Program-made: the position numbers and the translations under genes
Notes under the pieces: model-generated
Databases searched by the model: none
The model's input: the letters and a program-made list of their open reading frames with translations, nothing else
Told to the model about the DNA's origin: nothing
Shown: positions 45,225 through 53,449 of the stretch, piece by piece
Layout of the letters: each line of letters opens with the position of its first letter
Position numbering within the stretch: position 1 is the first letter of the stretch
Assembly: GCA_018242215.1 (NCBI GenBank)
Contig: JAFECG010000021.1
Location: 62,001 to 126,000, forward strand
Direction: 5' to 3'
DNA: 64,000 bases
DNA from: Pseudomonadota bacterium
GTDB lineage: Bacteria > Pseudomonadota > Alphaproteobacteria > Rhizobiales > Hyphomicrobiaceae

Positions 45225-45282
45225 CCGCGCCGTCGATCTCCCCGAGCGGCCGGATTTCCGCGTTTTCTGGATGGTTTGAACC

Positions 45283-45690
45283 ATGTCAGCCGATGGCAAG
45301 GGTCAGCCCCCGGAAAGTGGCGAAATTAGCCCGGAAGACCGTGAAGCCATTCGCCAGCGGTCGGCGGAACTCGGCCGCAAGCTTGATGCGCTGAAGTCGC
45401 AGAAAGTCACGGTCGAACGATCGGCGGGCGGAGGATCACAAGATCAGTCCGCTTATGGAACGGCCTTCAAGTTCGCGGCCGAGCTTGTCGTCGGTGTGGT
45501 TGTCGGCGGCGGATTCGGGTGGCTACTCGACAGGCAGTTCGGCACGGCGCCGTGGCTGATGATCGTCCTGGTCATCCTGGGTTTTGCGGCGGGTCTTCTG
45601 AATGTTGTCCGCGCCGCTCAACTGGCGCAGGCGAAAAATGAACCGCTGCAAAAGGCGGCGGCGTCGATCAAAGCTGACGACGACGAATGA
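45283..45690 (+). CDS. atpI: ATP synthase accessory protein I
   Basis: AtpI assists assembly of the c-ring in some bacteria. The 135-residue protein has a ~55-residue polar, charged N-terminus and two membrane helices (AELVVGVVVGGGFGWLLD and WLMIVLVILGFAAGLLNVV) separated by RQFGTAP. The pattern GGGFGWLLDRQFG is the AtpI family hallmark. It is the first gene of the F0 operon; atpB starts 17 bases later. The F1 genes are elsewhere in the genome, as is usual in Hyphomicrobiales. Confidence 0.92.
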   Translation: MSADGKGQPPESGEISPEDREAIRQRSAELGRKLDALKSQKVTVERSAGGGSQDQSAYGTAFKFAAELVVGVVVGGGFGWLLDRQFGTAPWLMIVLVILGFAAGLLNVVRAAQLAQAKNEPLQKAAASIKADDDE

Positions 45691-45707
45691 AAACTAGGGG
45701 GTAGACC

Positions 45708-46457
45708 TTGGCCGCTGAAGGCGCCGGACACCACGGTCCGATGGAGCAGTTCGAGATCCGGAATATCTTCCATCTCGATCTTTTCGGTCACGATATTTCG
45801 TTCACGAACTCGTCGCTGATGATGGTCGTGGCGCTTGCTCTCATTTCGGGCTTCATGATTTTCGCGATGCGCGGCCGTTCGCTCGTGCCCTCGCGCGTGC
45901 AATCGCTCGCCGAGATCGCCTATGAATACGTCGCCGGCATGGTGAAGGAGAACCTCGGCGAAGAGGGCATGAAGTTCTTCCCGTGGGTCTTCTCGATTTT
46001 CATCTTCATTCTGATCCTGAACCTCGTCGGCCTCATTCCCGGCAACTTCACCGTCACCAGCCACATCATCGTGACGTTCGCGCTCGCCGCCATGGTCTGG
46101 CTCGTCGCCACGTTCATTGGATTCTGGACGCACGGACTCGGCTATCTGAAGCTGTTCGTGCCGGAAGGTGTGCCGGTCTGGCTGATGCCGGTCATCATCC
46201 CGATTGAACTCATTTCCTACTTTATCCGTCCGATCAGCCATTCGGTGCGTCTCTTCGCCAACATGATGGCGGGACACACGATGCTCGAAGTCTTTGCCGG
46301 TTTCGCCGTGATGTTGCCCTGGTGGGGCAAAATCGCGCCGGCGGGCTTCATGGTGGCTTTCACGGGGCTGGAATTCCTCGTGGCCTTTTTGCAGGCTCTG
46401 ATCTTCACCGTTCTGACCTGCATCTACCTCAACGATGCTGTTCATATGCATCATTGA
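45708..46457 (+). CDS. atpB: ATP synthase F0 subunit a
   Basis: Subunit a forms the proton half-channels against the c-ring. It starts at a TTG (45708) behind AGGGGGT and has 249 residues. The fourth-helix segment ELISYFIRPISHSVRLFANM carries the essential Arg (SVRLFANMMAGH), and the fifth-helix Glu/Gln-type residue lies in LEFLVAFLQALIFTVL. Five or so membrane helices are present. Length is normal. A 63-base gap precedes atpE. Confidence 0.97.
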   Translation: MAAEGAGHHGPMEQFEIRNIFHLDLFGHDISFTNSSLMMVVALALISGFMIFAMRGRSLVPSRVQSLAEIAYEYVAGMVKENLGEEGMKFFPWVFSIFIFILILNLVGLIPGNFTVTSHIIVTFALAAMVWLVATFIGFWTHGLGYLKLFVPEGVPVWLMPVIIPIELISYFIRPISHSVRLFANMMAGHTMLEVFAGFAVMLPWWGKIAPAGFMVAFTGLEFLVAFLQALIFTVLTCIYLNDAVHMHH

Positions 46458-46520
46458 TAACGTCCGGCTTACGGACACGGCATTCCAACGCAAAAACGCG
46501 AAGCTAAGGGAGACTTTGAA

Positions 46521-46745
46521 ATGGAACTCGCAGCAGCAAAGATGATCGGCGCGGGCCTCGCCTGCTCGGCACTGATCGGCGCCGGCGTCGGCATCGGCAA
46601 CATCTTCGGCAATTACCTCTCCGGCGCCATGCGCAATCCGTCGGCTGCCCCGGGACAGTTCACGAACCTGCTCATCGGCTTCGCTCTCGCCGAAGCGACG
46701 GGTCTTTTCGGCCTTCTGATCGCGCTCATCATCCTCTACGGTTGA
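46521..46745 (+). CDS. atpE: ATP synthase F0 subunit c
   Basis: The 74-residue double-helix protein of the rotor ring has the polar loop with RNPSAAPGQ (matching the usual RNP loop) and the proton-carrying acidic residue in ALAEATGLFGLLIAL (Glu58). The glycine-rich first helix (GVGIGNIFGNYLSGAM) packs the ring. The Glu, rather than Asp, is usual outside the Enterobacteria. Located between atpB and the b-type genes. Confidence 0.98.
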   Translation: MELAAAKMIGAGLACSALIGAGVGIGNIFGNYLSGAMRNPSAAPGQFTNLLIGFALAEATGLFGLLIALIILYG

Positions 46746-46792
46746 GACTGGGCCGGGAAAACTGAACCACGCCCGATCAACCGGAGGCCATG

Positions 46793-47350
46793 ATGTTTGC
46801 CGGCACGACCATGCTGCTTGCGGTCGCCGCTGAGGCGGCCGAGGAAGCCGCCCAGTCCGGAGGCTTGCCGCAGCTCAATCCGCATCACTTCACGCCGCAG
46901 CTCTTCTGGCTCGCCGTGACGTTCGTTGCGCTGCTGTTCGTCATGTCGAAGATCGCGCTTCCGCGCGTCGCAGATGTGATCGAAGAGCGCCGCGACCGGA
47001 TCAAGCGCGATCTTGACGCCGCTTCGCGTCTCAAAGATGAGACCGACAAGGCGCTCGCCGATTACGAAAAAGCGCTCGCCGACGCCCGTGCGAATGCCTC
47101 GGGCATCGCCAAGCAGACGCGCGAGAAGCTCGCTGCCGAAACGGAGGCAGAGCGTCAGCGCGTCGACACACAGATCACGGCCAAGCTGAAGGAAGCGGAC
47201 GCGCGGATCGCGGCGACGAAGTCGAAGGCCCTTTCGGCCATCGGTGACATCGCTACCGAAACGGCCCGCGCCGTCGTCGAAAAGCTCATCGCACAGGATG
47301 TGCCGGCCGAAGACGTGAAAAAAGTGCTGCGTCCGCTTGCGGGCGAGTGA
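46793..47350 (+). CDS. atpG: ATP synthase F0 subunit b' (b-prime)
   Basis: This 185-residue stator subunit has a short outside N-terminus, one membrane helix (LFWLAVTFVALLFVMSKIAL) and a long charged coiled coil (EERRDRIKRDLDAASRLKDE onward). It is the diverged b' copy typical of alphaproteobacteria and cyanobacteria, which pairs with b. The start at ATG 46793 fits the GGAGG site at 46783-46787; the ATG at 46790 sits too close to it. The coordinate ends 10 bases before atpF's start. Confidence 0.92.
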   Translation: MFAGTTMLLAVAAEAAEEAAQSGGLPQLNPHHFTPQLFWLAVTFVALLFVMSKIALPRVADVIEERRDRIKRDLDAASRLKDETDKALADYEKALADARANASGIAKQTREKLAAETEAERQRVDTQITAKLKEADARIAATKSKALSAIGDIATETARAVVEKLIAQDVPAEDVKKVLRPLAGE

Positions 47351-47360
47351 GGATTTGGAC

Positions 47361-47858
47361 ATGTTCTTATTCGACCCTAACGATCCGCTTTTCTGGGTGA
47401 TGGTCGCCTTCGTGGCGTTCCTGGCGCTGCTGGTCTATTATCGCGTTCCGTCGGCAGTGACGAAAGCGCTGGACGACCGCGCCGACTCGATCCGCAAGGA
47501 ACTCGACGAAGCGCGGAAGCTCCGCGAGGAGGCGCAGGCTCTTCTCTCCGACTATCAGCGCAAGGCGCGCGAGGCCGAGAAGGAAGCGCAATCGATCGTC
47601 GAGCAGGCGAAGCGCGAGGCCGAAGCTCTTGCGGCCGATTCGCGTAAGCAGCTCACCGAAAGCGTCGAGCGACGCTCGAAGATTGCCGAAGAGAAGATCG
47701 CGCGTGCCGAAGCGCAGGCATTGAGCGAAGTCCGCTCGACGGCAGTCGAGACAGCCGTCGCAGCCGCTCATGAGATTCTCAAATCGCGGGCTGTCGGCCC
47801 AACGGGTGAGGCACTCGTTTCGCAGGCTATCGGCGATCTGCGCGGCAAGCTCAACTGA
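47361..47858 (+). CDS. atpF: ATP synthase F0 subunit b
   Basis: The second stator subunit, 165 residues, begins MFLFDPNDPLFWVMVAFVAF, with one membrane helix and a coiled coil (KALDDRADSIRKELDEARKL). The b/b' pair forms the heterodimeric peripheral stalk that holds F1. The start is ATG 47361 with AGGA upstream. It ends the F0 operon and is followed 32 bases later by a strong terminator. Confidence 0.95.
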   Translation: MFLFDPNDPLFWVMVAFVAFLALLVYYRVPSAVTKALDDRADSIRKELDEARKLREEAQALLSDYQRKAREAEKEAQSIVEQAKREAEALAADSRKQLTESVERRSKIAEEKIARAEAQALSEVRSTAVETAVAAAHEILKSRAVGPTGEALVSQAIGDLRGKLN

Positions 47859-47886
47859 GCATTTGCTGAAGACGGAAGACGATATG

Positions 47887-47914
47887 AAAGGCCGGGCGTC
47901 GCCCGGCTTTTTTT
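47887..47914 (+). terminator. Strong terminator of the F0 operon
   Basis: GCCGGGC (47891-47897) pairs with GCCCGGC (47901-47907) around a three-base loop, with A before and seven Ts after. It lies 32 bases past the atpF stop, between convergent genes. Confidence 0.88.
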
Positions 47915-47928
47915 ATTGGCGTCTCACG

Positions 47929-48594
47929 TCAGCCCGAACTTGGCGCCTTGCTGTCGAAACCGACAATCAGCTGGTATTCGCCGGGGCGCGTCCCTTCGGC
48001 GACAGGGAACGTAATGGTTCGGACAGTGGAAAAATAGCTGATCGGTTTGTCGAGACCGACATTCACGTCGAGCTTCACACTGTCATTGGCGATTTTCGTG
48101 CGTTTGCCGTCGTTGACGGAAACGGTGATCGGAAGCGTGACATTGCCGGGCTGGCCCTTCGGACCGAGCAGCAGGCGGCCGGAGAATCCGTATTTCACCG
48201 TCACACGGCCGGGCTCGATCTGACACTCCCGCGCAGTCTTGGTGATTTCGCCGCGTTGGGCTACGGCAAGCGCATCCCCGACATGGCCGATCTCGTAGAA
48301 GGTGATGTAATTGTCGTGTGGCGCGATCACGAGCCGCGGGCATCCCGCGTCAACGTCGCCAACGAACGTGCTGCCTGTTGAGCTCGGATCGCCGGATTTG
48401 GCAGCGTCGAGCAATTGGTCCTCGGATACCGACGAAATCTCTGAGTTTCCGGACGAGCCACCGAACATTCCGCCGCCGAGGCCCGAGGTCAAAGAGGACA
48501 TTCCGCAGCCGCCGAGCGCTGCCAGCGACACGGACAGCGATAGCGCTGCCATTATCCGGGCTGCCGGTGCCAACCGGTGACGCGCCAGCGCCAC
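47929..48594 (-). CDS. Probable lipoprotein of unknown function
   Basis: The most likely start is a GTG (48594) behind GCAGGGAT, giving 221 residues. It opens with a basic n-region (RHRLAPAARI), a hydrophobic core (MAALSLSVSLAALGGC) and a lipobox Cys, so it is probably lipid-anchored. The mature part is Gly/Ser-rich at first (SSLTSGLGGGMFGGSSG), then beta-rich with DAGCPRLVIAPHDNY and ECQIEPGRVTVKYGFSGRLL, where two Cys may form a disulfide. The pattern resembles uncharacterised alphaproteobacterial lipoproteins beside ispH. An ATG at 48552 would drop the n-region. Function unknown. Confidence 0.75.
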   Translation of the reverse strand: MALARHRLAPAARIMAALSLSVSLAALGGCGMSSLTSGLGGGMFGGSSGNSEISSVSEDQLLDAAKSGDPSSTGSTFVGDVDAGCPRLVIAPHDNYITFYEIGHVGDALAVAQRGEITKTARECQIEPGRVTVKYGFSGRLLLGPKGQPGNVTLPITVSVNDGKRTKIANDSVKLDVNVGLDKPISYFSTVRTITFPVAEGTRPGEYQLIVGFDSKAPSSG

Positions 48595-48760
48595 ATCCCT
48601 GCGACAAGGATGCCAATAACCCGAATTGCGCAACACTGTCCCCCGAGGTTCGGCCCTCCGGCCCCTTGTATTGTCTGAAAAGCACCGTAGCATCCGGCGC
48701 CATCGGGCCCCAAATGCATTTTCATGCATGCCGAACGAATATAGAGGACGTCTTTCTTCC

Positions 48761-49762
48761 ATGTCCGGCCTTAACCAAAGTAAAGCGACCGTGCAAAAGC
48801 CGCCCCTCAAGATCCTTCTCGCCGCGCCGCGCGGGTTCTGTGCCGGCGTCGATCGCGCGATTCAAATCGTAGAACAGGCTTTGACCAAATTCGGGGCCCC
48901 CGTCTACGTCCGACATGAAATCGTGCACAACCGGTATGTTGTTGATTCCCTGCGGGCGAAAGGCGCCGTTTTTGTGAAAGAGCTGGATGAGATTCCAGAT
49001 ACCGAACAGCCCGTGATTTTTTCAGCACACGGCGTCAGCAAAGCCATTCCTGCGGCCGCCCGTAGCCGCAACATGTTCGTCGTCGACGCGACCTGTCCGC
49101 TCGTTTCGAAAGTCCATATGGAGACGGCCCGACATCATGAGCAGGGGCGCGAAATCATCCTTGTGGGACACGCAGGCCACCCGGAAGTTGTCGGCACGTT
49201 GGGGCAGCTTCCGGAAGGCGCAATCACGCTTGTCGAGTCGGTCGAAGATGCGCGCGCGTTCACACCGCGGGATGTGTCAAAGCTCGCATATGTCACGCAG
49301 ACGACCCTGTCGCTCGACGATACGGCCGAGATCGTGGCGGTGTTGAAGGAGCGGTTTCCGACGATCGGTGGCCCGGTGAAAGAGGACATCTGCTACGCCA
49401 CGACAAATCGTCAGAACGCGGTTAAAGCGCTGGCGCCCCAGATCGATGGACTGATCGTGGTCGGCGGTCCGAAAAGTTCAAACTCGCTGCGGCTCGTCGA
49501 GGTTGCGACACGCGCCGGATGCAGGTTCTCGTTTCTCGTAGAACGGGCGACGGATATTCCCTGGGAAAAGCTCGAAGGCGCAGAGACCGTTGGAATTACG
49601 GCCGGGGCCTCGGCACCGGAAGTCGTCGTGGAAGAAGTGGTCGAAGCGTTCCGTAGTCGCTATGATGTCACCATTGATGTCGTCACCACGCTTGAAGAGC
49701 GCGTGATCTTCAATGTGCCGCGTGAGGTCCGGGTCGCCCGCGTTCCGGCCGAGCAGCACTAG
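48761..49762 (+). CDS. ispH: 4-hydroxy-3-methylbut-2-enyl diphosphate reductase
   Basis: IspH makes IPP and DMAPP in the last MEP-pathway step. The 333-residue protein carries the three conserved cluster cysteines, C27 (RGFCAGV), C112 (VDATCPLV) and C211 ([11 protein letters not shown]), the substrate His in HEIVHN and the glutamate loop [11 protein letters not shown]. The ATG at 48761 is my choice; another at 48728 would add 11 residues. The C-terminus ([11 protein letters not shown]) is typical. It is followed 21 bases later by thrB. Confidence 0.96.
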   Translation: MSGLNQSKATVQKPPLKILLAAPRGFCAGVDRAIQIVEQALTKFGAPVYVRHEIVHNRYVVDSLRAKGAVFVKELDEIPDTEQPVIFSAHGVSKAIPAAARSRNMFVVDATCPLVSKVHMETARHHEQGREIILVGHAGHPEVVGTLGQLPEGAITLVESVEDARAFTPRDVSKLAYVTQTTLSLDDTAEIVAVLKERFPTIGGPVKEDICYATTNRQNAVKALAPQIDGLIVVGGPKSSNSLRLVEVATRAGCRFSFLVERATDIPWEKLEGAETVGITAGASAPEVVVEEVVEAFRSRYDVTIDVVTTLEERVIFNVPREVRVARVPAEQH

Positions 49763-49783
49763 CTCCATTCGGCGCAGAGAAAC

Positions 49784-50755
49784 ATGGCGGTCTATACGGA
49801 AGTCAGCGACGACGAGCTTGCGCGCTTTGTTGCGCGCTACGACATCGGCAGTCTTCTGTCGTTCAAGGGGATTGCTGAAGGCGTCGAGAACACCAATTAT
49901 CTGGTGCACACGACGGGTGGCACCTTCATCCTGACGCTCTATGAAAAGCGCGTCGCGGTCGAAGATCTTCCGTTCTTTCTGGGACTGATGGACCACCTTT
50001 CGGCGCGGGGCGTCACGTGCCCGCTTCCCGTCCGCGATACGAGCGACCAAATGCTCAATCAACTGGCCGGTCGCAGCGCCGCCCTCATCACGTTCCTCGA
50101 GGGCGTCTGGCCGAAGCGGCCGAAGGTCGCGCATTGTCTGGAACTCGGGAAGGCGTTGGCTCGGATGCACATCGCGGGCGAGGATTTTCCGGCACGGCGC
50201 GCAAACGCATTGGGCATCCAGGACTGGCGGCCGCTCTTCAATAAATTTTCGGCGAAGGCGGAGGACCTCTGTCCCGGGCTTCACGATTTGATCGGCGAAG
50301 AGCTTCGGTTCCTCGAATCGTCGTGGCCAAAGGATCTGCCGCAAGGCGTCATCCATGCCGATCTTTTTCCGGACAACGTCTTTTTCGTCGACGACAAGAT
50401 TTCCGGGATCATCGACTTCTATTTCGCCTGCAACGATGCGCTCGCATACGACATCGCGGTTTGTCTCAACGCCTGGTGCTTCGATGCCAACTCCACTTTC
50501 GAGCCTGCGAAAGGCGACGCGCTTCTCAAGGGCTACGACAGCGTTCGGCGCCTCAGCCCTCCCGAACACGATGCGATGCCAATTCTGGCGCGTGGCGCCG
50601 CGATGCGTTTTCTGCTGACGCGAAGCTACGATTGGCTCAATACGCCGAAAGATGCGCTCGTGGCGCGCAAGGACCCCGAGGATTATATTCGGCGGCTCAA
50701 ATTCCACCAATCGGTCCAAAGCATCTCAGACTATGCCAAGCAACTGACGTCATGA
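49784..50755 (+). CDS. thrB: Homoserine kinase (aminoglycoside-kinase fold, ThrB1 type)
   Basis: This enzyme phosphorylates homoserine on the way to threonine. Alphaproteobacteria use a choline/aminoglycoside-kinase fold rather than the GHMP type. The 323-residue product has the opening [20 protein letters not shown], the catalytic loop [16 protein letters not shown] and the metal Asp in [13 protein letters not shown], with [13 protein letters not shown] near the end. It is followed by rnhA with an ATGA overlap. Threonine synthase thrC is at 59.2 kb on the other strand. Confidence 0.95.
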   Translation: MAVYTEVSDDELARFVARYDIGSLLSFKGIAEGVENTNYLVHTTGGTFILTLYEKRVAVEDLPFFLGLMDHLSARGVTCPLPVRDTSDQMLNQLAGRSAALITFLEGVWPKRPKVAHCLELGKALARMHIAGEDFPARRANALGIQDWRPLFNKFSAKAEDLCPGLHDLIGEELRFLESSWPKDLPQGVIHADLFPDNVFFVDDKISGIIDFYFACNDALAYDIAVCLNAWCFDANSTFEPAKGDALLKGYDSVRRLSPPEHDAMPILARGAAMRFLLTRSYDWLNTPKDALVARKDPEDYIRRLKFHQSVQSISDYAKQLTS

Positions 50756-51237
50756 CCGCTGAACGACCCAAAGTTCAAATCTATAGCGACGGGGCCTGCT
50801 CGGGAAATCCAGGTCCCGGGGGGTGGGGTGCCATTCTCATTTCCGGCAAGCACCGGAAAGAAATCAACGGCGGCGAACGGCTGACGACGAACAATCGCAT
50901 GGAACTCAAGGGCGCAATCTCGGCGCTCGAAGCCTTGAAAAAGAAAAGCGACGTCGATCTCTATACCGACAGCAACTACGTGAGAAACGGCATCATGTCG
51001 TGGATTCACGGCTGGAAGAAGAACGGCTGGAAAACCGCCGACAAAAAGCCCGTAAAAAACGCCGAGCTTTGGCAGGAACTCGACGCGCTTCGGGCCAAGC
51101 ATCACGTCACGTGGCATTGGCTGAAGGGCCATGCCGGGCATCCGGAAAACGAGCGCGCCGATGAACTGGCGCGGCTCGCGATGGCACCCTACAAGCGCGG
51201 TACGGCCGTCGAATTGCCGGCCGACGATCTAGAGTGA
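50752..51237 (+). CDS. rnhA: Ribonuclease HI
   Basis: RNase HI cuts RNA in RNA/DNA hybrids. The 161-residue protein has the DEDD residues D13 ([14 protein letters not shown]), E51 (NNRMELKG), D73 (YTDSNYV) and the late Asp in [10 protein letters not shown]. Length is normal. Its ATG overlaps the thrB stop by four bases, so it is coupled. The 3' end overlaps the convergent peroxiredoxin gene by nine bases. Confidence 0.97.
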   Translation: MTAERPKVQIYSDGACSGNPGPGGWGAILISGKHRKEINGGERLTTNNRMELKGAISALEALKKKSDVDLYTDSNYVRNGIMSWIHGWKKNGWKTADKKPVKNAELWQELDALRAKHHVTWHWLKGHAGHPENERADELARLAMAPYKRGTAVELPADDLE

Positions 51238-51726
51238 TCGATCGATCATCGAACAGAGGTTGGCTGCGCTCGACTTCTCGGCGATCGGAGGACTGTCTTC
51301 GACGTTCAGGATTTTAACGACGCCGTTTTCGACGAGCATCGCATACCGTTTCGAGCGCAAGCCCAAGCCGCGCACCGAAAGATCGATTTCGAGGCCGATC
51401 GCCTTGGCAAAATCGCCGGATCCGTCTGCGAGCATCTCGATCTTGCCGGTGGCGCCGGTATCTTTTGCCCAGTTGGTCAGCACAAAGATGTCGTTCACGG
51501 CCGTGCAAGCAATCGCATCGATGCCTTTGGCCTTTAGCTCTGGGACGCGATCAACGAAGCCTGGCATGTGGCTGTTCGAGCATGTCGGCGTGTAGGCGCC
51601 GGGAACGGCAAAAAGAGCCACCGTCTTTCCGGAAAAGACGTCACTGACGCTTTTGGGTTCTGGTCCGTTTGCTCCCATGACGGTGAAGTTTATGTCAGGC
51701 AGGTGGTCTCCGACCTTTATCGTCAT
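51229..51726 (-). CDS. Peroxiredoxin (Prx5/AhpE-type)
   Basis: The start at ATG 51726 follows AGAGGAAA and gives 165 residues. It is the short Prx5 type: the peroxidatic Cys C49 in [16 protein letters not shown] (TxxC motif) and the conserved Arg in [15 protein letters not shown]. It reduces peroxides and is recharged by glutaredoxin or thioredoxin. A further Cys in [10 protein letters not shown] and one near the C-terminus ([12 protein letters not shown]) could act as the resolving residue. Cytosolic. Confidence 0.93.
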   Translation of the reverse strand: MTIKVGDHLPDINFTVMGANGPEPKSVSDVFSGKTVALFAVPGAYTPTCSNSHMPGFVDRVPELKAKGIDAIACTAVNDIFVLTNWAKDTGATGKIEMLADGSGDFAKAIGLEIDLSVRGLGLRSKRYAMLVENGVVKILNVEDSPPIAEKSSAANLCSMIDRSL

Positions 51727-51787
51727 GGCGTTTCCTCTGAGTTTTCTGGTCTTGGCGGAAGATCTTCTATGTAAATCTTGAGCCGCG

Positions 51788-52615
51788 CTACTCAAGCTTA
51801 ATCGTGGTTTCGGATTGGCCACTGGCATCGATCATCGTCACCGCCAGTGGTTTGCCTTTGAGATCATCGATGTTGACACCGTCCGTCAGATCGATCTCGA
51901 ACACGGCTTTGCCGTCCTTGTCCGGAGCGCGCTTCGGCAGCGGCACGTACACCCCGCCGGGTGCCTCGACGAACGCGTCCGCGGTTTTGGGCGACGCCGT
52001 TGCGACGTCGAGCATCAGCTTCGGTTTTCCAGACGTTTGATCTAAATGCCAGGCAGCAAGGGAAGGATCCAATCCCGCGCGCGGATGCGTATCCGGTACG
52101 TGGCCAAGCGTGTTCGTCAGCTCTTCCGAAGTGCCGACATCCGGCGGAATGACAAGCTGCAGCTCCGCTTCCGCCGGGATGCAGATGTCTTTGCAGATTC
52201 CATACTCGACCTTGCCATGAAGCGTCACCGGCTTCGTCGGATCTTTCGGCTTTATCAAAACCGGAAAAAGCACTGCATTCTTGTAGCCAACGACGTCGCC
52301 GGCCTTATCGTGAATCCGATGCGGCGCAGGATAAAGCACTGTGGCGGAGGCCAGATTATCTGATCCCTTCCAGTCGAAATCGGGCGGTACGCCGCCGGCA
52401 TCTCCCGGCGAACGCCAATAGGTCTTCCAACCGCCGGGCATCGAGATATCAACGCCCGCGTAAATGGCGGTTTGGCCGTCGTGCACGGCGCGCCCCGCAA
52501 TGAGCCGGGCCTGATTGTTCATACCCTGAACCCAATCGGAGGTGACAGTCCCCGCATCGCTCCAAGCCGCGGCAGTGCTCAAGGCGAGAAACGCCAAAGC
52601 CAGTCTGATTACCAT
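51788..52615 (-). CDS. Periplasmic DsbD N-terminal-like (disulfide relay) domain protein
   Basis: The 275-residue protein has a signal peptide (MVIRLALAFLALSTAAAWSDA) and an all-beta domain resembling the N-terminal DsbD/ScsB alpha domain: WVQGMNNQARLIAGR, GWKTYWRSPGDAGGVPPDFD and the redox pair GICKDICIPAEAEL (CxxxC). In full DsbD this domain hands electrons to periplasmic oxidoreductases, but here the membrane and thioredoxin domains are absent. It might work with another membrane partner or as a scaffold for redox repair. It is divergent from yqgE and 61 bases upstream of the peroxiredoxin gene on the same strand. Confidence 0.82.
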   Translation of the reverse strand: MVIRLALAFLALSTAAAWSDAGTVTSDWVQGMNNQARLIAGRAVHDGQTAIYAGVDISMPGGWKTYWRSPGDAGGVPPDFDWKGSDNLASATVLYPAPHRIHDKAGDVVGYKNAVLFPVLIKPKDPTKPVTLHGKVEYGICKDICIPAEAELQLVIPPDVGTSEELTNTLGHVPDTHPRAGLDPSLAAWHLDQTSGKPKLMLDVATASPKTADAFVEAPGGVYVPLPKRAPDKDGKAVFEIDLTDGVNIDDLKGKPLAVTMIDASGQSETTIKLE

Positions 52616-52777
52616 TTCTTGCCTTTCGATGCTTAATTCGTGGACATGAAGCTAACGTCCCAGCGTCACCTGGGCACGTGTCGTTATATGCTGCGGCAAA
52701 GCCTCGCGTTACATAGGACCTTATTGTCAGTCTCCTGGGATCTTCACGGGGCCGCTCGATGGGGCTAGTCTCGCCGT

Positions 52778-53395
52778 ATGAAGGCCAGCCGACATATGGG
52801 CCGTGCGAGTGGCTCGGAAATCAAGCTCGAAGGGCAGCTTCTCATTGCCATGCCCTCGATGACGGACCGGAGATTCCAGCGTTCCGTCATTTACATGTGC
52901 GCCCATTCGCCCGAGGGCGCGATGGGCCTTATCATCAATCAACGGGCCAATCACATTACGGCGCCTGACCTGCTCGAACGACTCGGGATCTCGGCGCGTA
53001 ATCCTGACGACGAAATCACCAGCGAAGTGCTTTCGCTTTCGATCCAGGTCGGCGGCCCGGTGGAAACGGGGCGCGGCTTCGTGCTGCACAGCTCAGACTA
53101 TTTTTCTGAAGATTCGACGCTCGCTATCGAGCAGGGCGTCTGCTTAACGGCCACGATCGACATTCTGAGGGCAATCGCGCAGGGGCGCGGGCCTGCGCGC
53201 GCTCTTCTGGCGCTCGGTTATGCGGGATGGTCGCCGGGTCAGCTCGAAACGGAGCTGCAGGCCAATGGGTGGCTGCATTGCCCTGCCGATCCCGATCTCG
53301 TTTTCGATGAAGATCTCGACAGCAAGTATTCTCGTGCACTCGCGACGATGGGGATCGATCTTTCGCATCTCGTCAGCGACGCCGGTCACGCGTGA
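52778..53395 (+). CDS. YqgE/AlgH (DUF179) family protein
   Basis: The 205-residue protein has the family fold: [20 protein letters not shown] at the start, the [12 protein letters not shown] loop, and [40 protein letters not shown] further on. The function of the family is not proven; it has been called a transcription regulator (AlgH) without strong support. ATG 52778 is my start; 52796 is another. It stands between the divergent DsbD-like gene and the convergent large GGDEF/EAL gene. Confidence 0.9.
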   Translation: MKASRHMGRASGSEIKLEGQLLIAMPSMTDRRFQRSVIYMCAHSPEGAMGLIINQRANHITAPDLLERLGISARNPDDEITSEVLSLSIQVGGPVETGRGFVLHSSDYFSEDSTLAIEQGVCLTATIDILRAIAQGRGPARALLALGYAGWSPGQLETELQANGWLHCPADPDLVFDEDLDSKYSRALATMGIDLSHLVSDAGHA

Positions 53396-53449
53396 GCTTG
53401 AGCGCAGCCCTCTCGGAATGCTTTTGGCGCGCTGATTCCGAATAGCGCC

